Shown here in pieces: positions 8,730 to 17,561 of a DNA stretch of 64,000 nt. How positions within the stretch are numbered: position 1 is the first letter of the stretch; every line of letters starts with the position of its first letter. A model generated the notes under the pieces. That model was not told the DNA's origin. It searched no databases and was given only the letters and a program-made list of their open reading frames with translations. The position numbers were made by a program, and so were the translations under genes. The DNA is from an uncultured Bacteroidales bacterium (lineage in GTDB: Bacteria > Bacteroidota > Bacteroidia > Bacteroidales > P3). The stretch covers positions 1-64,000 of the forward strand of contig OMXC01000012.1 of assembly GCA_900314925.1 (NCBI GenBank), written 5' to 3'.

Positions 8730-10985
8730 ATGTACGAGATTATCAGCAAGCGGCTGCTCAACAGCCACGAGATATACAGGATGGAGATCCACGCTCCGTG
8801 GATATCGCTCAGCGGCAAGCCAGGCCAGTTCGTCATCGTCATACCGCACGAGAACGGCGAACGCATACCGCTCACCATCAGCGACATCGTGTACCAACGC
8901 CAGTCGGTGGTCATCGTCTTCCAGGTGGTGGGCGAGACCACACGCCAGCTGGCAGCCATGAACGAGGGCGACGACCTCTACACCATCGTAGGCCCCCTGG
9001 GCAGGCCCAGCGAGCTGATAGAGAAACACGAGAAAGGCGAGCTGAAACGACTGCTCTTCGTGGCCGGCGGCGTGGGCATTGCGCCCGTGTTCCCGCAGGT
9101 GAAGTGGGCTTTCCGGCATGGCATCCCCACCGACGTCATCATCGGCGCACGCTCGAAAGACCTCCTCTTCTATGAGGACGAGCTGCGCGCCGTGTGCCAC
9201 AACCTGCACATCATGACCGACGACGGCTCCTATGGCGAGCAGGGGCTGGTGACAGCCAAGGTCGACGAGCTCTGCACCAAGGGCGTGGAATACAGCCACT
9301 GCGTGGCCATCGGGCCGCTGCCGATGATGAAGTTCGTAAGCCTCACCACCAAGAAATACAACCTGTCCACCATCGTCAGCCTCAACTGCATGATGGTCGA
9401 CGGCACCGGCATGTGCGGCGCCTGCCGCGTGCGCGTAGGCGACGAGGTGAAGTTCTGCTGCGTGGACGGCCCGGAGTTCGACGGCCATCTCGTGGACTTC
9501 GACGAGGCAGCACGCAAGCTGAAGACCCCCGACGCACGGCGCTACCGCATAGCCACCTCGGAGAGCGGCCACCAGTGCAATCTGGCCCCTGCCGTGGAGG
9601 CCGCCGTGGCCGAAGCCAAGCAACGCCAGAAACCGCGCGAGCAAGACCCTGCCGTGCGCGCCCACAACTTCGACGAGGTCTCCTTCGGCCTCACCGAGCA
9701 CCAGGCCCTCGTCGAGGCCAGCCGCTGCCTGCAGTGCAAGAAGCCGCGCTGCGTCGAGGCCTGCCCCGTGGGTATCAACATACCGCAGTTCATACAGAAC
9801 ATCAAGGAAGAGAACTTCAACCAAGCCTATATCACCATCACCCACGACTCCGCCCTGCCGGCCGTCTGCGGACGCGTCTGCCCGCAGGAGACCCAGTGCG
9901 AGGGCAGCTGCGTGATGGGCGTGAAGAACGAGCCCATAGCCATCGGCGCTCTGGAGCGCTTCGTGGCCGACAACCACCGCGCACAAGCCAAGCCGCAGAG
10001 CCAGTGTTACCCTGCAGGCCGCAAGGTGGCGGTCATCGGCAGCGGCCCCAGCGGCCTCACCTGCGCCGGCGACCTCGCCAAGCACGGCTACCAGGTCACC
10101 GTCTTTGAGGCGCTGCACCATGCCGGCGGCGTGCTCGTCTACGGCATCCCCGAATTCCGCCTGCCCAAGCAGAAGGTGGTGGAACCAGAGATTGAGAACC
10201 TGCGCCGCCTGGGCGTGGAGATACGCACCAACGTCATCATCGGCAAGAGCATCACTATCGACCAGCTCTTCAGCGAGATGGAGTACGACGCCGTCTACAT
10301 AGCCTCCGGCGCCGGCCTGCCCAAGTTCATGGGCGTCAAAGGCGAGACCCTCATCGGCGTCGTCAGCGCCAACGAGCTGCTGACGCGCACCAACCTCATG
10401 CACGGCTACGACGAACACTACGACACCCCCATCTATCTGGGCCGCAAGGTTATCGTCGTGGGCGGAGGCAACGTGGCCATGGACGCCGCCCGTACGGCGC
10501 TGCGCCTGGGCAGCGAGGTGACGGTGGTATACCGCCGCGGCCAGGAGGACATGCCCGCCCGCCGCGAGGAGGTGCACCACGCTATGGAGGAGGGCGTGCA
10601 GTTCCTCTTTCAGACAGCCCCTGTGGAGATCCTCGGCAACGAAGACGGCACCGTGCGCGCCCTGCGTTGCGTCAAGATGGAGATGGGCGAGTCTGACGCC
10701 AAGGGACGCCGCTCGTTCAAGCAGATAGAAGGCAGCGAGACCGACGTGGAGGCCGACACCATCGTCGCCGCACTCGGCACGAGCCCCAACCCCCTCATCC
10801 GCACCTCGACACCAGGTCTGGAGTGCGAGCCTTGGGGTGGCATCAAGGCCGACGAGAACGGCCAGACAAGCCGCAAGTATATCTTCGCAGGCGGCGACGC
10901 CGTGAGCGGCGCCGCCACGGTGATACTGGCCATGGGCGCCGGACGCAAGGCAGCGGCAGCCATCATAAAGGCTCTTGAGCAATAG
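8730..10985 (+). CDS. Fused NfnA-NfnB / GltD-type ferredoxin:NADP oxidoreductase
   Basis: A 751-residue fusion. Residues 1-285 form a ferredoxin-NADP-reductase-like FAD/NAD domain (SudB/NfnA/PyrK type) with a [2Fe-2S] loop: DGTGMCGAC (Cys229, Cys232) and FCC (Cys243/244). Residues from about 315 form a GltD/SudA/NfnB module with two cysteine clusters (CLQCKKPRCVEAC, and CGRVCPQETQCEGSC at 380-394), a first Rossmann motif (VAVIGSGPSGLTCAG) and a second (VIVVGGGNVAMDAA). NfnAB performs electron-bifurcating NADH/ferredoxin/NADP exchange; SudAB reduces sulfur; GltD supplies electrons to glutamate synthase. No glutamate synthase large subunit lies nearby, so the Nfn or Sud role is favoured. The fused form is familiar in Bacteroidota. 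Confidence 0.85.
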   Translation: MYEIISKRLLNSHEIYRMEIHAPWISLSGKPGQFVIVIPHENGERIPLTISDIVYQRQSVVIVFQVVGETTRQLAAMNEGDDLYTIVGPLGRPSELIEKHEKGELKRLLFVAGGVGIAPVFPQVKWAFRHGIPTDVIIGARSKDLLFYEDELRAVCHNLHIMTDDGSYGEQGLVTAKVDELCTKGVEYSHCVAIGPLPMMKFVSLTTKKYNLSTIVSLNCMMVDGTGMCGACRVRVGDEVKFCCVDGPEFDGHLVDFDEAARKLKTPDARRYRIATSESGHQCNLAPAVEAAVAEAKQRQKPREQDPAVRAHNFDEVSFGLTEHQALVEASRCLQCKKPRCVEACPVGINIPQFIQNIKEENFNQAYITITHDSALPAVCGRVCPQETQCEGSCVMGVKNEPIAIGALERFVADNHRAQAKPQSQCYPAGRKVAVIGSGPSGLTCAGDLAKHGYQVTVFEALHHAGGVLVYGIPEFRLPKQKVVEPEIENLRRLGVEIRTNVIIGKSITIDQLFSEMEYDAVYIASGAGLPKFMGVKGETLIGVVSANELLTRTNLMHGYDEHYDTPIYLGRKVIVVGGGNVAMDAARTALRLGSEVTVVYRRGQEDMPARREEVHHAMEEGVQFLFQTAPVEILGNEDGTVRALRCVKMEMGESDAKGRRSFKQIEGSETDVEADTIVAALGTSPNPLIRTSTPGLECEPWGGIKADENGQTSRKYIFAGGDAVSGAATVILAMGAGRKAAAAIIKALEQ

Positions 10986-10991
10986 CACACC

Positions 10992-11351
10992 ATGGAGAGA
11001 TTCAGCATTGAGAACGCGCCGCGCTTCGAACAGCATTACGACGAAGACGGCTTCCTGAAGAAGCTGCGCCACATAGCCTCACAGGTGGGGCGCAAAGTGC
11101 TCTACCCTGCCCTGCAGCTCTACTTCCTGCTGCAGGCCAAGGACGTGCCGGTGAAAGCCAAGACCATCATCATCGGCGCCCTGGGCTACTTGATTCTGCC
11201 CACAGACATGGTGCCGGACTTCATCCCCGCCCTCGGCTTCACCGATGACCTCACCGCCCTCATGGTCGCCCTGCGCACTCTCAACAAACACCTCACCCCC
11301 GACATCAACGCCCGCGCCAAAGAACAAACCGACAAACTGCTCAAACAATGA
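10992..11351 (+). CDS. YkvA family (DUF1232) membrane protein
   Basis: A 119-residue small protein with the DUF1232 signature LGYLILPTDMVPDFIPALGFTDD, a hydrophobic hairpin with conserved Pro and Asp. Function of the family is unknown; a membrane association is likely. It starts 6 nt after the oxidoreductase and overlaps the next gene by 4 nt (ATGA), so it is within the operon. Confidence 0.85.
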   Translation: MERFSIENAPRFEQHYDEDGFLKKLRHIASQVGRKVLYPALQLYFLLQAKDVPVKAKTIIIGALGYLILPTDMVPDFIPALGFTDDLTALMVALRTLNKHLTPDINARAKEQTDKLLKQ

Positions 11352-12055
11352 AACACACGCTCATTATCCTTTCTGCCATGCTGCTCGGCATGGTCGCCAC
11401 CGCACAGAAACCATTGCTCGACTCAACACAGATGCCCAACGCCGTCTACTTCCTGCCCGCTCCACCCGACACAGCCAGCGCCGCCTTCATGTATGACAAG
11501 GCCCAGTACCGCTGGGGCAAGGAGCAGCGCAAAGACAGCACAAGGCTGGCCATAGCCGTGAACGACGCCGTCTGGAGCATCGACAACATCTGCCACATCT
11601 TCAGCGGCGTGCTTGGCTTCGACATATCCGAGCAGAACACCCCGGCCATCTACCGCATGCTCACCCTCGGGCTCCTCACCACCGACCAGGCCGGCAAACT
11701 GCCTAAGAACCACTACATGCGCACTCGTCCCTACGTCTACTACGACGAGCCTACCATCTACCCCCAAGACGAGAAGTGGCTCCGCACCAACGGTTCCTAC
11801 CCCTCGGGCCACACCATCCTTGGCTGGAGCGCCGCACTGCTGCTCACCGAGATGGCTCCCGACAAGGCTGACACCATCCTCGCCCGCGGCTATATGTACG
11901 GCCAGAGCCGCGTAATAGCCGGCTACCACTGGCAGAGCGACGTCGACGCCGCACGCCTCGTGGCCAGCGCCGCCGTGGCCCGTCTGCACACCGACAAGTG
12001 CTTCATGAAGCTTATGAAGAAAGCCCGCCGGGAATACAAAAGGCTCTCAAAATGA
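11348..12055 (+). CDS. Secreted class A acid phosphatase (PAP2 superfamily)
   Basis: A 235-residue protein with a signal peptide (MKHTLIILSAMLLGMVATAQ). The three PAP2/class A motifs are visible: RTRPYVYYDE, YPSGHT and SRVIAGYHWQSDVDAAR, which carry the catalytic His pair and phosphate-binding Arg/Ser. The soluble, signal-peptide-bearing layout resembles PhoN-like non-specific acid phosphatases rather than integral-membrane lipid phosphatases. It acts in the periplasm. ATGA overlaps exist at both ends. Confidence 0.88.
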   Translation: MKHTLIILSAMLLGMVATAQKPLLDSTQMPNAVYFLPAPPDTASAAFMYDKAQYRWGKEQRKDSTRLAIAVNDAVWSIDNICHIFSGVLGFDISEQNTPAIYRMLTLGLLTTDQAGKLPKNHYMRTRPYVYYDEPTIYPQDEKWLRTNGSYPSGHTILGWSAALLLTEMAPDKADTILARGYMYGQSRVIAGYHWQSDVDAARLVASAAVARLHTDKCFMKLMKKARREYKRLSK

Positions 12056-12613
12056 TAACCTCATACAACACATACCGCCAATATGTCAAGGCCGACATCG
12101 CCGCCCACGGGCTGCAGCGCGTCAGTCTCTACAACTGGCTGCGCATCGACCAGCTGCGCTTCCAGCTGAGGCTGCGCCGGCTCGAATACCTTGTCAACTG
12201 CCGCCCTTGGCGCATCGTCTCGCGGGCCGTACTTGAACTGCTGAACCACAACCTTGCCGTCAGACTCGGCGTCACCATCCCCAAAAACGTCTTCGGCCCC
12301 GGACTCTGCCTCGTCCATCGGGGCACCGTGGTGGTGAGCCCGCTGGCACATGTGGGCGCCAACTGCCGCATCCACCCCTCCACCTCTATCGGCGACTACA
12401 ACGGCGCACCCACTCTCGGCGACAACGTATATATAGGCCCCGGCGCCAAGCTCTACGGCCACATAACCATAGGCAGCAACGTGGCCATCGGCGCCAACGC
12501 CGTGGTCAACACCTCGTTCCCGGACAACTGCACCATAGGCGGCATCCCCGCACGCATCCTTTCCAACACCGGCGCCATCCAGCAAGGCGTATACCCCAAC
12601 ACTACCTCCATCA

Positions 12614-12621
<8 letters not shown>
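12052..12621 (+). CDS. Left-handed beta-helix acyltransferase, serine acetyltransferase (CysE)-like
   Basis: A 189-residue protein with hexapeptide repeats in the second half (VGANCRIHPSTSIGD, LGDNVYIGPGAKLYGHITIG, VAIGANAVVN) and a CysE-like active-site His in LVHRGTVVV. The N-terminal helical part is shorter than in E. coli CysE. Start at 12052 overlaps the phosphatase stop; the frame extends 18 codons further upstream. It could O-acetylate serine or a sugar or lipid carrier. No cysK is nearby, so the cysteine pathway role is not supported by context. Confidence 0.78.
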
Positions 12622-14430
<1,809 letters not shown>

Positions 14431-14431
<1 letters not shown>

Positions 14432-14465
14432 ACCTTAAACCTTAAACTTTAAACTTTAAACCTTA
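14431..14465. repeat. Heptamer array (AACYTTA x5) at the stop codon of the ABC-F gene
   Basis: Five consecutive 7-mers (AACCTTA, AACCTTA, AACTTTA, AACTTTA, AACCTTA) begin at the last base of the TGA at 14429-14431. The next promoter starts at 14472. Confidence 0.9.
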
Positions 14466-14471
14466 AAACAT

Positions 14472-14502
14472 TTTGCCATATCGGGAAAAAACCGTAATTT
14501 TG
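14472..14502 (+). promoter_or_regulatory. Bacteroidota-type promoter of the 14529 gene
   Basis: TTTG at 14472-14475, exactly 19 nt, then TAATTTTG at 14495-14502; the start codon is 27 nt downstream. Confidence 0.85.
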
Positions 14503-14528
14503 CACCGGATTTAAAACAAACATAGACC

Positions 14529-15251
14529 ATGAAAAAATCACTCTTCCTTATCGCTGTTGCAGCGCTTCTCTGCACCGAAGTGAACGCCCAGGATCTGGCC
14601 TGCGCCTTCAACACCGACAACTCATTCCAAACAAGCCTCTCCGAACAACCGCAGACAAACATCAGCAGCATATACTCGCTTCCCATGCCCACCACCGATT
14701 TCGCCACCAGCAACCAGTTCAACACCCAACAATACGCTTCGGCAAAGGGCTGGGGCATAGCCAGCATCGTTGCGGGCGGCGTCACCATGCTGGGCGGTGC
14801 AACCCTATGGCTGTGGGGCGCACTGTTCTCCACCGCCACCGAACAGGCAGCAACTATGGATGCCAACATGGCAGCCAACATGGCAGCCAACATGGATCCC
14901 AACATGGATCCCAACACGGCAGCCGATATGGCAGCCAGCATGGAAAACAACTCGCAGGACCCCAATCTGCAACGGGCAAATAATGTAGGCAAAGGCGTCA
15001 AGATTGCAGGCATTATTGGTACTGCTGTAGGTGCCGTTCTTGTAGGCACCGGCATCGTGTTGTTGACCTCCAACAGCGGTGGCTACTCCCGCAGCAAGAG
15101 CACCAGACCGCACCGTGTCAGACGCAAAGGCCCCGCCAGAAGCAACCCCAGACACGCAGAACTCTTGCCCGACTACGGCGACATGCAGCCCGACTGGAGT
15201 CTGTGCCTCAACGTCGGCCCCACCTCGGCAGGCCTTACCTTCGCCTTCTGA
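14529..15251 (+). CDS. Exported membrane protein with 12-bp-encoded MDPN/MAAN repeats, unknown
   Basis: Not recognised. A 240-residue protein with a signal peptide (MKKSLFLIAVAALLCTEVNAQ) and two glycine/alanine-rich hydrophobic segments (about 76-100 and 160-182). These flank a polar loop made of eight four-residue units (MDAN, MAAN, MAAN, MDPN, MDPN, TAAD, MAAS, MENN) encoded by a 12-bp tandem repeat at 14856-14951. A basic stretch follows (SRSKSTRPHRVRRKGPARS), and the C-terminus ends in LTFAF with a terminal aromatic residue. It has its own strong promoter and converges on the next gene. It may be an inner-membrane or envelope protein; function unknown. Confidence 0.7.
   Translation: MKKSLFLIAVAALLCTEVNAQDLACAFNTDNSFQTSLSEQPQTNISSIYSLPMPTTDFATSNQFNTQQYASAKGWGIASIVAGGVTMLGGATLWLWGALFSTATEQAATMDANMAANMAANMDPNMDPNTAADMAASMENNSQDPNLQRANNVGKGVKIAGIIGTAVGAVLVGTGIVLLTSNSGGYSRSKSTRPHRVRRKGPARSNPRHAELLPDYGDMQPDWSLCLNVGPTSAGLTFAF
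14856..14951. repeat. 12-bp coding tandem repeat, eight units
   Basis: Units of ATGGCAGCCAAC / ATGGATCCCAAC type run head to tail in frame within the 14529 gene. Adjacent identical pairs suggest recent slippage, so unit number may vary between strains. Confidence 0.85.
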
Positions 15252-15285
15252 GGGCCTCACCGCTCGCACCAACCAGCCAAACACA

Positions 15286-15987
15286 CTATTCCGACACAGC
15301 AGTGTCGGCCCTTGTGCTGTCGGCCTTGACGACACGGTCGGGCACCACCTCCCATATCGGCGGCGACATGAGCAGGGTGCCGAGTTTGCCTGTCATCAGT
15401 GCATGGCGTATCTGCCACGGCATCATGGGGTCGAACAATGGCGTGCCTACGGGTCCGTCGCCACCAACCCCACCGTCCTCACCGGCATCCGAGTTGCCAT
15501 GTGCGTCGGGCGGCAGCGCCACACTGGCATTGGCGTCGCGGTAGCCGCCATTGAAGCCCCACAGACGCAGGTCATGGATTGACGTAATCTGCATGCTGCC
15601 AAGCATGTGCTTGGTAGCCACCACGGTGATTGCCTTCAGGGTGATGAGCTTGATAGTATCCACCGCCACTGTGAGGTATGCGTTCTCATGCAGGTCGAGG
15701 TCGGCCTGATGGAACAGCAGTCCCTTCAGTTTCACATGCAGCTCCACACGCCCCACAGGCAGCGCCGCCACCACGAACTCACCCACCGTGTCGGTCACGG
15801 TCTCGGCCACCGTGCGCCCCTCCTGCACAAAGCGCATGTAGCAGTTGCGGTATATACGGTGGCTGTGGTGATTAACCACCTTGCCCGCCAACATCACGCT
15901 GTCCACCTCCGCCGTCTCCTGCTGGGCACCGGCTCCCTGCACCGCGAGCAGAAAGGCCGCCGCCAAAAGAAACATCTTTGTTTTCAT
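15286..15987 (-). CDS. Secreted protein with carboxypeptidase-regulatory-like domain, unknown
   Basis: A 233-residue protein with a signal peptide (MKTKMFLLAAAFLLAVQGAGAQ). Residues 30-115 resemble a CarboxypepD_reg-like beta sandwich (LAGKVVN, DTVGEFVVAALPVGRVELHVKLKG). A glycine/aspartate-rich low-complexity stretch follows (DAHGNSDAGEDGGVGGDGP). It is too short for a TonB-dependent receptor and has no plug domain. It lies 5 nt downstream of the next gene on the same strand, so they are probably cotranscribed. Specific function unknown. Confidence 0.72.
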   Translation of the reverse strand: MKTKMFLLAAAFLLAVQGAGAQQETAEVDSVMLAGKVVNHHSHRIYRNCYMRFVQEGRTVAETVTDTVGEFVVAALPVGRVELHVKLKGLLFHQADLDLHENAYLTVAVDTIKLITLKAITVVATKHMLGSMQITSIHDLRLWGFNGGYRDANASVALPPDAHGNSDAGEDGGVGGDGPVGTPLFDPMMPWQIRHALMTGKLGTLLMSPPIWEVVPDRVVKADSTRADTAVSE

Positions 15988-15992
15988 AGCCG

Positions 15993-17315
15993 CTATTGTT
16001 TTGTTTTATTCTTGATTTTCATAAGTTTCTCGCGCAGCATGCGCAGGGGCAGCATGTCCACGGGCACACTGTTGTAGCGTCCCCAGTAGTCGCCGTCGTA
16101 GTCGCTCGCGCCGAAGGCCTCCGCCAGCGTCTGCTGCCGCACGTAGATGGTGTCGCCATGCACCGAGGGCTCGGTGGTGGTGAAGTCAGTCAGCGTCCAG
16201 TCCACACACTGGCGCCACTCCTGGTCGCCGCGGAAGCGGAACCGGTCGCCGTAGCCCAGCACCACGCGCCGCTCGTTGTAGTAGTGCGTCAACGTATAGC
16301 GCCCGTCGCGCACATCGTAGCGCCACGACGAGCTGTCAGTGGTCAGTGCCATGCGGTCGTACTTGATGTTGATCCACGAGTCACTGCCAGCCTCCACGTT
16401 GGCGCTGTCCACCGCAGCCGTGATGGCCACAATGGCCAGGTCGCTCTTCCGCACCGTGTAGGTGTAGCGCACCTTGATCTTGGCCATACGTCCAGGCCCA
16501 ACGCTGCGCAGCAGGTAGTATACGTCGTCGCCATCCAGAAACTCCTGTATGGGCTCGAACTTGTGCATCGCCATGGTACTGTGCGACAGCGCAAAGCTGG
16601 CCCTCGGCGTCGCCACAGGGTCGTAGAACTCCTCATTGTCGGCATACTGCAGCAGTTCGTCCTCTCCCTGAGGGTCGCCAACCTTGTCGTCGAGCAGCAC
16701 GCGGTCGTGCACCACCATGCGATGGCGCAACACACTCTTGTAGTTCGACTTCAACTCGCGCCGGTCGCTGTCGAAGCGGTAGGCTTCCTTGTTGGCATTG
16801 CTCCCGTAGCTCGCGCGGCGCACACTTATCACGGCCTCGTCGAAGAGGTACAGCTCGCCGTCCACGGCGCGCCAGTCGCGGTAGAAGAATGTGCTCCAAG
16901 CCGTCTGCTGACAGTAGTTCTCGGCAAAGCGCTTCTTGGCAGCCTCCAGCAGGTGTTGCGGCGTGCGGTAGCTCTCCACCTTCACCTCGCGCAGCGACAC
17001 ACTCTGCTCCCGCAGCCTCACATCGCCCTTGGCAAGGAGCTGTGCCACAGTGAGCTTGACTGCCACATAGCCCACCGAGCGCACCACAACCGTGTCCTCC
17101 TCATGCCCTGCCGGCACTTTCAGCCTGTACTCGCCATCGTCGTTGCAGGCTACGCCGACCGAGGTGCCCTTGAGCTGCAGCGTGGCGTAAGGCACAGCGC
17201 GGCCGCCGCAGGTCACGCGCCCCGTCAGCACCGTCACCGCCTCCTGTCCAGCGGCAGCGGTTCCGAAGGCCAAAAAAAGAGCCAAAACACTTATCTTCAG
17301 CAGCAACCTCGCCAT
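15993..17315 (-). CDS. Secreted carboxypeptidase-like regulatory domain protein
   Basis: A 440-residue protein. A signal peptide (MARLLLKISVLALFLAFGTAAAGQ) is followed by a CarboxypepD_reg-like domain (VLTGRVTCGGRAVPYATLQLKGTS, GEYRLKVPAG) over residues 28-110. The larger beta-rich region (about 120-420) resembles Bacteroidota envelope proteins annotated as carboxypeptidase-like regulatory domain proteins (YRTPQHLLEAAKKRFAENY is typical). There is no T9SS tail and no visible enzyme motif. A TTTG-N20-TATCTTTG promoter lies directly upstream, within a few nt of the ATG. Confidence 0.8.
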   Translation of the reverse strand: MARLLLKISVLALFLAFGTAAAGQEAVTVLTGRVTCGGRAVPYATLQLKGTSVGVACNDDGEYRLKVPAGHEEDTVVVRSVGYVAVKLTVAQLLAKGDVRLREQSVSLREVKVESYRTPQHLLEAAKKRFAENYCQQTAWSTFFYRDWRAVDGELYLFDEAVISVRRASYGSNANKEAYRFDSDRRELKSNYKSVLRHRMVVHDRVLLDDKVGDPQGEDELLQYADNEEFYDPVATPRASFALSHSTMAMHKFEPIQEFLDGDDVYYLLRSVGPGRMAKIKVRYTYTVRKSDLAIVAITAAVDSANVEAGSDSWINIKYDRMALTTDSSSWRYDVRDGRYTLTHYYNERRVVLGYGDRFRFRGDQEWRQCVDWTLTDFTTTEPSVHGDTIYVRQQTLAEAFGASDYDGDYWGRYNSVPVDMLPLRMLREKLMKIKNKTKQ

Positions 17316-17331
17316 GACAAAAACTATTGTG

Positions 17332-17363
17332 CAAAGATAATAGTTTTTTCAAAACAATGCAAA
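17332..17363 (-). promoter_or_regulatory. Bacteroidota-type promoter of the 17315 gene
   Basis: On the minus strand TTTG (17360-17363) and TATCTTTG (17332-17339) are separated by 20 nt. The ATG at 17315 is only 16 nt downstream of the -7 box, which implies a very short leader. Confidence 0.75.
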
Positions 17364-17449
17364 TTAAAACATAACACGCTTATTCCCAGCATAAATCACA
17401 CACAGCAGACACACTTCTACGCCATCTCGTCGACCCCACTTCGCCTTTT

Positions 17450-17537
17450 CTACGGCTTTCCTATCGCATCCGGTCCATCCATCGCCCACCCACGGCCGAA
17501 GGAAGGCCGAAGAGGGGCCGAAGGGGGGCCGAAGGGA
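17450..17537. repeat. 11-bp-period intergenic element, copy A (GGCCGAAG type)
   Basis: Four 11-mers GGCCGAAGGAA, GGCCGAAGAGG, GGCCGAAGGGG, GGCCGAAGGGA occupy 17494-17537. They are preceded by CGGCTTTCCTATCGCATCCGG, and the region from 17450 also parses in 11s. A second copy with the same order lies at 33167-33251. Confidence 0.88.
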
Positions 17538-17561
17538 CTCGCTCAAAAAAATGAAAATCAG

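Noticed and set aside
8523..11072. 849-codon minus-strand open frame opposite the Nfn-like gene
   Set aside because: His/Ala/Val/Leu-rich shadow of high-GC coding sequence; the plus-strand frame has full Fe-S and Rossmann motifs.
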